From positions 124,001 through 188,000 of the forward strand of contig CAKOXC010000002.1 in the NCBI GenBank assembly GCA_934129945.1: a stretch of DNA of 64,000 bases, given 5' to 3'. This DNA is from an uncultured Bacilli bacterium. GTDB taxonomy: Bacteria; Bacillota_I; Bacilli_A; RF39; UBA660. Positions 34,696 through 43,758 of this stretch are shown one piece after another. The position numbers and the translations under genes are program-made. How positions within the stretch are numbered: position 1 is the stretch's first letter; every line of letters begins with the position of its first letter. The notes under the pieces were generated by a model, which saw only the letters and a program-made list of their open reading frames with translations, did no database searches and was not told the origin of the DNA.

Positions 34696-36886
34696 TATTG
34701 CCTCCTTCGTTAGCTGTATTTTCACTACTATTTTGTGGTGTTTCAACTAAAGAATATACGCTACTCATATAATTTCCATCTTTTAAAATACTAACATTGG
34801 CAGAAGTTGATACAAAAGATATTCTAAATGCTAAAGCTCCTTCGCCATAGTATTTATCACTTGCAAGTTGTATAGAATCTTTTATTAAAGGTTTTGATGG
34901 ATCAGAATAAGCATAAATATTCAATTTATTTGTTGCATCTACAGTAGCAAAATAATTATCATAAAGCTCTATATATTTACTACCAGCAGTATTAATTTTA
35001 TTTCCATTATAATCATAAACATAATACATATTATTCTCTATTGCTTTAATATATTTAGTATTATATCCTCTAATCTTAGCATTAATTTTTTTAGAAATTT
35101 CTTTACCAGTTTTATCAACTAAAATATAACCATCATTATTAACCAAATAATAATTTCCAATTATTTCTAATGAAGAATAATTAAATGGTAAAACTGAAGA
35201 CACTCCACTATCACTAATTTTTACAATACCATATTTATTCTTATTATTTTTAGCTATTATATTTATATTAGATTCAGTTTGTAATGAAGGTTCATTAATA
35301 TTAGTATTTAATGTTGAATTAACACTTAAATATTTAGAAATTATTTTTTTAGTACTTAAATCATATAAAACAATATTTGTATTGCCTTCACTTACAGCAT
35401 TTGGATTATCTTTTATAAAGACAAAGCGATGATTTAAAATTGGAATCATACCACTACTTGTTGTAGAAGACATATCATTATCAGATTTTAAAGTACTATC
35501 ACTAGCAATATAACAATTTTCAAAACTAGTTGAATTTTCACTCAAAATATTTTTATTAGTACATTTATATTCACCAATTAAATTAGTCTTATCAGAGTTA
35601 TCATAGATATATAATATTCCATCAAAATAATTAACATATTTTGATGCTGCTGATATTTTTCCTTCTATTTTACTTACTACATAATCTTTAGAATCAATTG
35701 TAAGAGTTATAGAAGTGGTATTATCTTTAACTGAAAATGCTTCATAAGTATCACTTAATTTATTATCATCATCGTAAATATATAATTTTTGATAATATTT
35801 GTATTTATTGTTTATATCAAAACCATTTTCAGTAAGTTTAGCTCCATCACTAGTATTTAAAAATACCTTTTTATCTTTAATAAACAAATTATAGTCACTA
35901 AATAATTTTATATAATCAAAACTATCATCATATACTAGATTATTTTTATAATCATATAAATAATATTTACCTTCATTATCAACTGCTACTAAGAATTTAT
36001 CATTATAATTAACAATATCCATTGATATAGCTTTTGTTAATATTTTTTCATTAATATCAATTAAATAATTACGTCCACTTTCATTTGCAATAATATTTAC
36101 TTTATCATTATCACTTATAATAGCTAAATTATCATAATTAAATTGTATTTTAGTAAGTACTTCATCATTTAATTCGATGATTCCATAAGAACCAGTATAA
36201 TCTTTTACAATAGCATAATTATCTTTAATATATTTAATTGCATTATATTCTTCTAAAGTTTTACCATCTTTTATATCATACAAATTAACTTTTTCATCGT
36301 CTTCTTTTTTAGAATCATGGATAAAAACATATTTATCATTAATTATCGCAGATCTTGTATCAAGAATATTACCTTCTTCATCAATTTTTTTAGGATTATC
36401 TATTTTTTCGTCTTTTTCATAATATGCGACATAACATAATTTTTCATCTTTGTTTTTACAGTTATATTTACCTAGTTCTTTGTCTTTATCACCTAAAATA
36501 ATTAATTTACCATTTTCATAACGATAATTATCAACTTCTAAAATAACATCTTCTTTTTTCTCTACTTTATTATCTTTTTTATTATTTAGTATTAAAAAAG
36601 TTATTAAACCGATTATTGTAAGTAATATAATTATCACAATTACTATAATTCCTATTTTTTTCTTTTTACTAAATGATTGCCATTTTTCTTTTATTTTATC
36701 CTTTAATTTTTTCTTTACTTTAACATCTTCAATATTATCAGTAAGTTTTTCAATTCCATCAATTGTTTCTCCAACTCGATCTAAATCTTCATTTATCGAT
36801 TGAATTTCTGAAGTAAAATCAAGAACATTATTTTCAATTTTTGGTAAATCATTTAATGTTTCTAATTCTTTTGTATTTTCGTCCAT
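34688..36886 (-). CDS. large membrane-anchored WG-like repeat protein
   Basis: A 732-residue protein: an acidic and coiled N-terminal cytoplasmic region (about 1-75), a strongly hydrophobic membrane span (about 78-102), then two blocks of WG-like beta repeats, each starting with a 'fYDn..LIGeYKCt' unit and holding TGSYGIIELNDEVLTKIQFNYDNLAII or NKYGIVKISDSGVSSVLPFNYSSLEII. The C-terminal part, ending in an Asn/Glu-rich tail, lacks a recognised domain. The two blocks and the neighbouring protein at 33754-34695 look like copies of one module. Role unknown, probably cell surface. Confidence 0.6.
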   Translation of the reverse strand: MDENTKELETLNDLPKIENNVLDFTSEIQSINEDLDRVGETIDGIEKLTDNIEDVKVKKKLKDKIKEKWQSFSKKKKIGIIVIVIIILLTIIGLITFLILNNKKDNKVEKKEDVILEVDNYRYENGKLIILGDKDKELGKYNCKNKDEKLCYVAYYEKDEKIDNPKKIDEEGNILDTRSAIINDKYVFIHDSKKEDDEKVNLYDIKDGKTLEEYNAIKYIKDNYAIVKDYTGSYGIIELNDEVLTKIQFNYDNLAIISDNDKVNIIANESGRNYLIDINEKILTKAISMDIVNYNDKFLVAVDNEGKYYLYDYKNNLVYDDSFDYIKLFSDYNLFIKDKKVFLNTSDGAKLTENGFDINNKYKYYQKLYIYDDDNKLSDTYEAFSVKDNTTSITLTIDSKDYVVSKIEGKISAASKYVNYFDGILYIYDNSDKTNLIGEYKCTNKNILSENSTSFENCYIASDSTLKSDNDMSSTTSSGMIPILNHRFVFIKDNPNAVSEGNTNIVLYDLSTKKIISKYLSVNSTLNTNINEPSLQTESNINIIAKNNKNKYGIVKISDSGVSSVLPFNYSSLEIIGNYYLVNNDGYILVDKTGKEISKKINAKIRGYNTKYIKAIENNMYYVYDYNGNKINTAGSKYIELYDNYFATVDATNKLNIYAYSDPSKPLIKDSIQLASDKYYGEGALAFRISFVSTSANVSILKDGNYMSSVYSLVETPQNSSENTANEGGNNE

Positions 36887-36964
36887 AATAAAAACTCCTT
36901 TATCTTAATAAGATTATAACATAATTATAAAAGTAAAAAAAGATTATTTTTTACATATATTCAT

Positions 36965-36993
36965 TTGACTTTAATATATTTTTATAGTAAAAT
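36965..36993 (+). promoter_or_regulatory. promoter of rpmB
   Basis: TTGACT (36965-36970), 17 bases, TAAAAT (36988-36993); GAGGTGA follows before the ATG at 37027. Confidence 0.75.
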
Positions 36994-37026
36994 CTTTAAA
37001 GAAGAGCGAAAGTTGAGGTGACTGAA

Positions 37027-37188
37027 ATGGCAACAAAAATAACAAATAAAAAACCTTTGTCAGTTAATTTAAGAAGTAAAGCATGTAATGCTACTAAAAG
37101 CAGACAAAAACCAAATTTACAAAAGAAAACAATTGATGGTAAAAAAGTAATTATTAGTTCTAGAGAAGCAAGAACTTTATCTAAATAA
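37027..37188 (+). CDS. rpmB: 50S ribosomal protein L28, short form
   Basis: A 53-codon plus-strand gene with GAGGTGA five bases before ATG. The translated protein has the L28 pattern NATKSRQKPNLQKKTIDGKKVIISSREARTLSK (compare the NATKR.W.PNLQ...R.L.SG/K core). The N-terminus is shortened and lacks the two CxxC pairs of zinc-binding L28; only one Cys (residue 20) is present. It sits divergent/convergent to rpe and at the place where rpmB lies in Bacillus. Being only 53 residues it is easily missed by annotation. Confidence 0.85.
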   Translation: MATKITNKKPLSVNLRSKACNATKSRQKPNLQKKTIDGKKVIISSREARTLSK

Positions 37189-37212
37189 TAGACATTAGTC
37201 TATTTTTTTTCA
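37189..37212 (+). terminator. terminator of rpmB
   Basis: AATAGAC / GTCTATT stem with ATTA loop followed by eight T, directly after the rpmB stop. Confidence 0.85.
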
Positions 37213-37213
37213 T

Positions 37214-37243
37214 CAAAAACTCCCACATTTTTGTGAGAGTTTT
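37214..37243 (-). terminator. terminator of rpe operon
   Basis: Minus strand AAAACTCTCAC / GTGGGAGTTTT stem around an AAAAAT loop, followed by a T-rich run; faces the rpmB terminator. Confidence 0.7.
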
Positions 37244-37880
37244 ATTTTCTTAATAAGTTAATTCTTTCATTGTAGTTTTCATGACGGCAAACATAAGATC
37301 CACTAACTATTATATTTGCTCCACTATCGCGACACTTTATTGCTGTATATTCATTTAAACCACCATCAACACTAATCATAAATTTATAACCTTTATTATA
37401 TTTTAAATCATTTAAATCTTCTACTTTTTCTAACATATCGAAAATAAATCTTTGACCTCCGGCACCAGGTTCAACAGACATTATAAGTATCAAATCTATA
37501 TCATTATAATATGGTTCTAGATATGATATATCAGTATTAGGTTTAATAGAAATACCAACCTTTATACCATAAGATTTAATTAATTTAATTGTTTCTTTTA
37601 TATCCGTTTTACTTTCTAAATGAAAAGTAATATATTCAGGTTTTAAAGTACTTAAATCTTTAATATATTTTTCTGGCTCATAGACCATTAAATGAATATC
37701 TAATGGTTTTTTTGTATCTTTTAAATCTTCTAATGTTTCTTCTATATAAAAATTTCTTTTAGGAACAAACATTCCATCCATTAAATCAACATGAATCATA
37801 TCAGCATTAGAATTATCAATTAATCTTATTGTACTTTTTTTATCAAAAATACTACTTAAATATGACACAGATATTTTCAT
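37242..37880 (-). CDS. rpe: ribulose-phosphate 3-epimerase
   Basis: Rpe interconverts ribulose-5-phosphate and xylulose-5-phosphate in the pentose phosphate pathway. The 212-residue TIM barrel has family motifs: ISVSYLSS at the start, MIHVDLMDGMFVP, LDIHLMVYEPEKYI, the ITFHLES segment, LILIMSVEPGAGGQRFI and SVDGGLNEYTAIKCRDSGANIIVSGSYV. It follows rsgA by 9 bases, as in Bacillus. Confidence 0.95.
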   Translation of the reverse strand: MKISVSYLSSIFDKKSTIRLIDNSNADMIHVDLMDGMFVPKRNFYIEETLEDLKDTKKPLDIHLMVYEPEKYIKDLSTLKPEYITFHLESKTDIKETIKLIKSYGIKVGISIKPNTDISYLEPYYNDIDLILIMSVEPGAGGQRFIFDMLEKVEDLNDLKYNKGYKFMISVDGGLNEYTAIKCRDSGANIIVSGSYVCRHENYNERINLLRK

Positions 37881-37889
37881 GAGCCCTCC

Positions 37890-38714
37890 TTATTTCTTAA
37901 TAAAGTTTAAATAATTTTCATATCTTGATTTTAAAATTATTCCTCTATCTACCTTATCTTTTATTTCACATTGTTTTTCATTAATATGAAAACAATCACT
38001 AAATTTACAATTATTATCTCTAAATTCGATAAAACTATTTTTTATTTCTTCTTTAGAATAATTACTAATATCTAATGATGAAAATCCTGGGGTATCGGCT
38101 ATATACATTTTTTTGATTTCAAATAATTCTACATGACGAGTAGTATGTTTCCCTCTACCTAGACTTTCTGATATTTCACCTGTTTTAAGATTTAAAACAG
38201 GTGATATCTTATTTAATAAAGTAGATTTGCCAGCACCTGTTTGGCCAGTAAATACTACAATATTATTTTTTAATTCATTCATTAATTTTCTTACTTTTTT
38301 ATTAGTAAATACTTTAATACCAATAGTTTTATAGTATTTAATTAATTTTTTTAGATCTTTTAGTTCTTCTTTATTTAATAAGTCCAATTTAGTAAAACAT
38401 ATTACTGGAACTATTTTATTAATTGTAATTAAGCTTATTAATTTATCCAGTAGATTTAAAGACAAATCTGGTTTTTTTACACTTGTAACTATTACTGCCA
38501 TATCTATATTAGCAATAAGTGGTCTTTCTAAAAAGTTCTTACGAGGTAAAATATCAATAATGTAACAATTTTTACAGTCAATAATACATCTATCCCCTAC
38601 TACTGGTGTTATTTTATCATTACGAAATTTACCTCGAGCTTTACATTCATATACTTCATTATTAATTTTAACACTATAAGTATTACTTATTATTTTTATT
38701 ATTTGACCTTCCAT
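37890..38714 (-). CDS. rsgA: ribosome small-subunit GTPase RsgA
   Basis: RsgA is a circularly permuted GTPase that helps late 30S assembly. About 274 residues: an N-terminal OB domain (MEGQIIKIISNTYSVKI), then the GTPase with G4 TKLDLL, G1 GQTGAGKSTLLNKI and G3 DTPGFSS in permuted order, and a C-terminal zinc region with Cys-x4-Cys-x-His (CKFSDCFH, then CEIKDKVDRG). Start ATG at 38714 is preferred to the longer GTG frame because it matches the family start and leaves the gene right after prkC. Confidence 0.95.
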   Translation of the reverse strand: MEGQIIKIISNTYSVKINNEVYECKARGKFRNDKITPVVGDRCIIDCKNCYIIDILPRKNFLERPLIANIDMAVIVTSVKKPDLSLNLLDKLISLITINKIVPVICFTKLDLLNKEELKDLKKLIKYYKTIGIKVFTNKKVRKLMNELKNNIVVFTGQTGAGKSTLLNKISPVLNLKTGEISESLGRGKHTTRHVELFEIKKMYIADTPGFSSLDISNYSKEEIKNSFIEFRDNNCKFSDCFHINEKQCEIKDKVDRGIILKSRYENYLNFIKK

Positions 38715-38715
38715 A

Positions 38716-40461
38716 TTAACATAATCCTGTTTCTTCACAATTATCTGATTCTATTTTTGAAGGTGTTTTTGCTACTCTAATTTTTAAAGTAACACCTTCA
38801 GCTATAGTATAACCTTCAGGTTTATTTTGATAATAGATTGCTCCATCTTGATAATCACTTGTTTCAACTTCTTCAACTTCTAGTTTAATATTATGTTCAT
38901 CACAGAATTTTTGAACTTCTGATACAGAGTAACTTCCATCAGTAAAATTAGGGAATTTACTAATAATATCAGGAATATAAAGAGTAATTGTTTCACCTAC
39001 TGAAAGTTTTTCTCCTTCAGCTACAGACTGTTCAATTATTTGACCATCTTTTATATTAGAATTTTCATCAACTTCTTTTTTCTCAATAACAACTCTAAGT
39101 CCTAAAGCTTCTAAAGCACCTTTAATTTCTAAATAATTTTTATCTTTATAGTTTTCTATTGTTATTTTAGTATCCCCAACTGAAACATATAATGTTATTA
39201 AAGTGCCTTTTGTTCTCTTGCTACCAGCAGCTGGATTAGTTTTTACAATATTTCCTTCATCTATATCAGTAGAAGATATTTCTTGCTGTTCATCACTAAC
39301 TTTAAATCCAGCATTTTGTAATTCATCAATTGCTTTTGTTACAGACATATTAGTTACATCGGGAACTTTCAATTCTTTTCCCCCAGTTATAAGCGGTATT
39401 AATACAACAATTGAAGTAATTACTACTATAAGTCCTGTGAATATTGCCGCGAGTAAAACTACTAATTTATTTTGTTTTTTCAATTCTTCTGGAGTAATTT
39501 GTTTTGCTATAACTTCTTCACTACCTTCTTTTTGTTTTTTTGCTTTTGCATCTGGTTCTTTTATTATTTTAACCATTTTAGTATCATCATAATTATTTTC
39601 AGAGTACTTAAATTGATATGGTGGTTCATTTTTTCTTGAATCATCTAAACAAGTAAGCAAGTCTTCATGCATTTCTCTTGCATCAGCATATCTATTTTTA
39701 ATATTTTTAGCAGTAGCTTTTTTTATAATATTTTCTATACTATTTGGAATATTAGGTATTTCTTCTCTAATACTCGGAAGTGGTTCTTTTAAATGTTTTA
39801 ATGCTATTTCTACAGCATTTTCACCACGATATGGCAATTTTCCTGTTAGAAGTTCATACATTAAAATTCCCATAGAATAAATATCGCTTTGCAATGTTGC
39901 ACCTTTACCATTAGCTTGTTCTGGCGGAAGATAATGAACACTACCCATTACAGAATTTGTTTGAGTAAGTTGGGTTGCATTCATGGCCATAGCTATACCA
40001 AAATCAGTAATTTTTACAAGACCATTTTCTAAAATCATTATATTTTGTGGTTTTATATCGCGATGAATTATATAGGAATCATGAGCAACACTCATACCAT
40101 CTGTTATTTGTAACATTATATCTACAACTTCAGTAATTGTTAAATGTCCACGTTTTTTTAGTAACTCTTTTAAATGTTTACCTTCTATATATTCCATTAC
40201 TATATAATATTGGCCATTATCCTCTCCTACATCATAAACTTCCACAATATTTGGATGGTTAAGACTTGAAGCTGATAAAGCTTCTCTTTGAAAACGTCTT
40301 ACAAATTTTTCATCAGTCGCAAGGTCACCGCGTAATACTTTTACTGCTACATTTCTATCTAATATAGTATCATATGCAAGGTAAACATTAGCCATTCCAC
40401 CTTCACCGATTGACTTAATTATTTGATAACGATCACTAATCTTTTGCCCCTTCATAATCAT
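38716..40461 (-). CDS. prkC: PASTA-domain Ser/Thr protein kinase PrkC
   Basis: A membrane Ser/Thr kinase of the PrkC/IreK/PknB class that senses muropeptide or lipid II. The kinase domain (about 1-270) holds GEGGMANVYLAYD, AVKVL, HRDIKPQNIM and DFGIAMAM. A proline/charge-rich juxtamembrane stretch is followed by one membrane span (about 332-355) and three PASTA repeats (from KELKVPDVTNMSVTKAIDEL on). Length 581 fits. It overlaps the upstream prpC stop by 4 bases (ATGA). Likely substrate IreB is encoded at 25.3 kb. Confidence 0.97.
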   Translation of the reverse strand: MIMKGQKISDRYQIIKSIGEGGMANVYLAYDTILDRNVAVKVLRGDLATDEKFVRRFQREALSASSLNHPNIVEVYDVGEDNGQYYIVMEYIEGKHLKELLKKRGHLTITEVVDIMLQITDGMSVAHDSYIIHRDIKPQNIMILENGLVKITDFGIAMAMNATQLTQTNSVMGSVHYLPPEQANGKGATLQSDIYSMGILMYELLTGKLPYRGENAVEIALKHLKEPLPSIREEIPNIPNSIENIIKKATAKNIKNRYADAREMHEDLLTCLDDSRKNEPPYQFKYSENNYDDTKMVKIIKEPDAKAKKQKEGSEEVIAKQITPEELKKQNKLVVLLAAIFTGLIVVITSIVVLIPLITGGKELKVPDVTNMSVTKAIDELQNAGFKVSDEQQEISSTDIDEGNIVKTNPAAGSKRTKGTLITLYVSVGDTKITIENYKDKNYLEIKGALEALGLRVVIEKKEVDENSNIKDGQIIEQSVAEGEKLSVGETITLYIPDIISKFPNFTDGSYSVSEVQKFCDEHNIKLEVEEVETSDYQDGAIYYQNKPEGYTIAEGVTLKIRVAKTPSKIESDNCEETGLC

Positions 40462-41204
40462 TCTTTCTCACCGCTTTCTATTACTAAATATGCAATTGAA
40501 ATATTATCATTTCCACCTCTAATATTGCATTTTCTTATTAATTTAGTTACCTTTTCTTCTATTGTTAATTCATTATCATTTAGAACATTTTCTATTTGAT
40601 CATTACTTAACATTGAAGTTAATCCATCACTACAAAGCAAAATTGCTTCACTCTTAGTATCTACATCGAAGATGTCAGGTTCAACTTTTTCTGCTCCACC
40701 AAGTGCTTTCATCAAAACATTTTTCTTAGGATGATATTTTGCTTCTTCTTCTGTAATATCACCAGATTGAACTAAAAGATTTACTAGTGTATGGTCTTTT
40801 GTCACCTTATGAATTTCATTATTTTTCATTATAAATCCAGAAGAATCGCCAACATTTGCAAATATTAAATATTCTTTTGTTAAAAGCGCCATTACAGCTG
40901 TTGTTCCTAGTCCTTTAGAATTAGGATTTTCTTCAGCATATTTTAAGATTTCTTCATTAACTTCATTTATATTATCACGAATCCAATTAACGGCATCTAA
41001 TTTTGAACCCATGCTACTTATTCCCATAAACCTTTTACCAAAATGAGTTACTACCATAGAAGAAGCAACTTCACCTGCTCTATGTCCACCCATTCCATCA
41101 GCTACAATCATTAAATATTCACCTGTAGCATTTTTTAATATTGTTACACTATCTTCATTATGACTTCTAACTCTTCCTGCATCTGTTAAATAAAAGGATT
41201 TCAT
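40458..41204 (-). CDS. prpC: PP2C-type protein phosphatase PrpC
   Basis: Metal-dependent Ser/Thr phosphatase that reverses PrkC phosphorylation. The 248 residues carry PP2C motifs: RSHNEDSVTI, IVADGMGGHRAGEVAS, GLGTTAVMAL, NVGDSSGFIM, VTKDHTLVN, and LLCSDGLTSMLSNDQI plus GGNDNISIA with the metal Asp residues. It is coupled to prkC downstream and follows rlmN by one base, the standard order. Confidence 0.97.
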   Translation of the reverse strand: MKSFYLTDAGRVRSHNEDSVTILKNATGEYLMIVADGMGGHRAGEVASSMVVTHFGKRFMGISSMGSKLDAVNWIRDNINEVNEEILKYAEENPNSKGLGTTAVMALLTKEYLIFANVGDSSGFIMKNNEIHKVTKDHTLVNLLVQSGDITEEEAKYHPKKNVLMKALGGAEKVEPDIFDVDTKSEAILLCSDGLTSMLSNDQIENVLNDNELTIEEKVTKLIRKCNIRGGNDNISIAYLVIESGEKE

Positions 41205-42224
41205 TTATTTCACCTCTTTGCTTCTTAATTGCCCACAAGCAGCAGATATTTTACCACCAAATTCTTTTCTAATTGTTACATTAATCTTATTTTGCTTTAA
41301 AATATCATAAAATTTAAATATTCTATTTTTGCTACTTCTTTTAAATTCTAAATGATTAGTTTCATTATAGGGAATTAAATTTACATAAACATTCATTCCT
41401 TTTAATAGTTCTGCTAACTCTAAAGCATTACTCTCATTATCATTTACATTATCTAGCATAACATATTCTATGGTTACTCGTCTATTGGTATATTGTATAT
41501 ATTCCTTAATACACGCTATTAAATCATAAATATTATACGCTTTATTTACATTCATTATGCGACTTCTTAACTCATTATTTGAAGCATGTAATGATATTGC
41601 TAAATTTACTTGTAATGGTAACTTCATAAACTCTTTAATCTTAGGTATTAAACCACAAGTAGAAATAGTTATGTGGCGTGCTCCAATTGCTATACCTTTA
41701 GCATCATTTATTATTTTTATAAAACTAATAACATTATCATAATTATCTAATGGTTCTCCAATTCCCATAATAACAACGCTATCAATCCTAACATTTGCAT
41801 CTTTTTCAACTAACAATATTTGCTCAACCATCTCATGAGTTTCTAAGTTTCTAACTTTTTTAAGTCTACCACTTTCACAAAAAGCACATCCCATATTACA
41901 TCCAACTTGACTTGAAACACATATGCTTGTTCCATAATCATGCATCATTAATACTGCTTCTATTTTTTCAAAGTCATTTAATTTAAATAAATACTTCCTG
42001 GTCAAATCATCTTTTTCTACTTTAACGATTTCAATACTATCAAAAGAAAAATCCTTAAGTATTTTATCTCTAATATCTTTTTTAATATTAGACCAGGAGT
42101 TTACATCACTATTTCTCTTTTCATAAAGCCATTCATATACTTGTGTAGCCTTAAACTTCTTTTCATTTATACTAGCAAAATAATCTTCTAAAGATTCTCT
42201 TGGATAATCATATATATTCTTCAT
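41205..42224 (-). CDS. rlmN: 23S rRNA/tRNA adenine-C2 methyltransferase RlmN
   Basis: A radical-SAM enzyme that methylates A2503 of 23S rRNA and A37 of some tRNAs. About 339 residues with the cluster motif CNMGCAFCESG, MGIGEPLDNYDNV, HITISTCGLIP, LAISLHASNNELRSRIMNVN and VNLIPYN; an N-terminal helical domain and a Cys near the C-terminus (SAACGQL) complete it. ATG at 42224 has AGGTGAG upstream; a longer frame to 42272 is unlikely. Confidence 0.97.
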   Translation of the reverse strand: MKNIYDYPRESLEDYFASINEKKFKATQVYEWLYEKRNSDVNSWSNIKKDIRDKILKDFSFDSIEIVKVEKDDLTRKYLFKLNDFEKIEAVLMMHDYGTSICVSSQVGCNMGCAFCESGRLKKVRNLETHEMVEQILLVEKDANVRIDSVVIMGIGEPLDNYDNVISFIKIINDAKGIAIGARHITISTCGLIPKIKEFMKLPLQVNLAISLHASNNELRSRIMNVNKAYNIYDLIACIKEYIQYTNRRVTIEYVMLDNVNDNESNALELAELLKGMNVYVNLIPYNETNHLEFKRSSKNRIFKFYDILKQNKINVTIRKEFGGKISAACGQLRSKEVK

Positions 42225-42253
42225 TATCTCACCTATATACATTCTATCAAAAA

Positions 42254-42280
42254 ATGAGTAATTTTTAAACAATTACTCAT
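42254..42280 (-). terminator. terminator after the 275-aa unknown gene
   Basis: Minus strand ATGAGTAATT / ATTACTCAT stem followed by six T, overlapping the stop of the gene at 42277. Confidence 0.75.
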
Positions 42281-43104
42281 CGATATCCAAATTTTTTTAT
42301 AAATTTTTCTACTTGACTTTCGCTTCTTTTAACCAACTTATTAGTATAAGTATTTTCAACTATTGGTGTAAGATCTACAACAACTTCCATATCACAAACT
42401 TCTGATTCACATATTGGATACATTGTAATTATTTCATTGTTATCCCTTAAACAAATCACTTTTATAAAATTTGCTTTTTTGCCTTCTTGATTAACTCCAA
42501 TACCTTCATATCTAAATATATACTTTTTAAATATAAAATCTGTAAACCTTGCATTTTCATCATTAATATTATCTTTAACAAAATAAAATAAATCATTAAC
42601 ATTACAGTTATCATTAAAAATACTAGTTTTATCGTTATTTTTTTGATGTCTATTAATAACATAATTTAAAGCTATTTCTTCATTATAATCAGAAATTTGA
42701 TTATAAATATATCTTTCTTCTCCATTAAATGGTATATTACATTTTTTTAATAAATAACATTCAATCACATTTATTTTAGAAATACTTTTAGATAATACAT
42801 AGTTTTCTTCTTTATATAAATTATAAGCTTCTTGATATTCTCCAAGATTTAGTAAAATACTAAATTTTTTTATAATTAAATAATTACGTAAGTCCATATT
42901 AACTATACGTCTTTCAAGTCTTTCATTAACATAACTTTTATATTTTTCAAAATTATTAGTTCTTAAAAGTTTATTTAAATAGTATCTTGTAGTAATTATA
43001 TCATTTGGATAATATTCTAAATACTCTTCTAATTTTTTTAGCAATAAATTATCATCCGTGTCGGTTATTATTTTTTTTGCTTCTTTATTATTGTATTGTT
43101 TCAT
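42277..43104 (-). CDS. hypothetical tetratricopeptide-like protein, 275 aa
   Basis: I do not recognise this protein. Its first 130 residues are helical with alternating segments (LLKKLEEYLEYYPND, LRNYLIIKKFSILLNLGEYQEAYNLYKEEN), resembling tetratricopeptide-type repeats. The C-terminal half is mixed, with GIGVNQEGKKANFIKVICLRDNNEIITMYPICE. There is no membrane segment. It sits between rlmN and the 212-aa gene, where Bacillus has rsmB, but shows no methyltransferase motif. Confidence 0.55.
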   Translation of the reverse strand: MKQYNNKEAKKIITDTDDNLLLKKLEEYLEYYPNDIITTRYYLNKLLRTNNFEKYKSYVNERLERRIVNMDLRNYLIIKKFSILLNLGEYQEAYNLYKEENYVLSKSISKINVIECYLLKKCNIPFNGEERYIYNQISDYNEEIALNYVINRHQKNNDKTSIFNDNCNVNDLFYFVKDNINDENARFTDFIFKKYIFRYEGIGVNQEGKKANFIKVICLRDNNEIITMYPICESEVCDMEVVVDLTPIVENTYTNKLVKRSESQVEKFIKKFGYR

Positions 43105-43118
43105 TAATATCTCCGTTT

Positions 43119-43757
43119 TTATATGATTAAATTAAATTTCATTTCGTAGCTTACATCATTATTTATTATATTTATTTTATCAATATTATTTTGGTTAGTT
43201 GATATTTTGATAACATAATTATCACTAATATTATAAATGTACTCATTATTTTCTTTTAAAGTTTCATTAGTCATTTCATAGTTTTTTATTATTTCTAAAA
43301 TACTAGGCAAATCAATATTTTTACGATACTCTTCATTTAATATTTCATTGTTTAATACTTCATTATTATCTATTATTTGATAATAATTTTGGTCATGATA
43401 ACTGAATTTTAATATATTATTGTTATTTTCGTAATAACCTGTAGTTATTTTAGATTTTACTGTTCCAGAGATATTTTCTATAATATTTTGATTTATTATC
43501 TTTATTTCAAATCCATAATCACTATCTATTAGTTTTTCTAACATTTTGGTAATATTAGCTTCAACTACTTCTGTTTTTTTATTATTATCACTAGTATCAT
43601 TATTTTTACTATTATTATGATTAAATAAAGAAGCTACTGTTAAAAACAAAAAAACAAAAGCAAAAAAGAAAAACCATAATCCTAATTTAATTATTGCTTT
43701 CTTTTGGGGATCTTTCCACATTTCTTTTAATGATTTTTTATTATCATTTTCTTTCAT
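43119..43757 (-). CDS. membrane-anchored hypothetical protein, 212 aa
   Basis: A short cytoplasmic N-terminus with basic residues (KKSLKEMWKDPQKKAIIKLGLWFFFFAF), one membrane span (about residues 28-46), then an Asn/Asp-rich linker and an extracytoplasmic domain of beta strands (KITTGYYENNNNILKFSYHDQNYYQIID). No family is recognised. It starts right after fmt with no gap (43757/43759). Confidence 0.55.
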   Translation of the reverse strand: MKENDNKKSLKEMWKDPQKKAIIKLGLWFFFFAFVFLFLTVASLFNHNNSKNNDTSDNNKKTEVVEANITKMLEKLIDSDYGFEIKIINQNIIENISGTVKSKITTGYYENNNNILKFSYHDQNYYQIIDNNEVLNNEILNEEYRKNIDLPSILEIIKNYEMTNETLKENNEYIYNISDNYVIKISTNQNNIDKINIINNDVSYEMKFNLII

Positions 43758-43758
43758 A

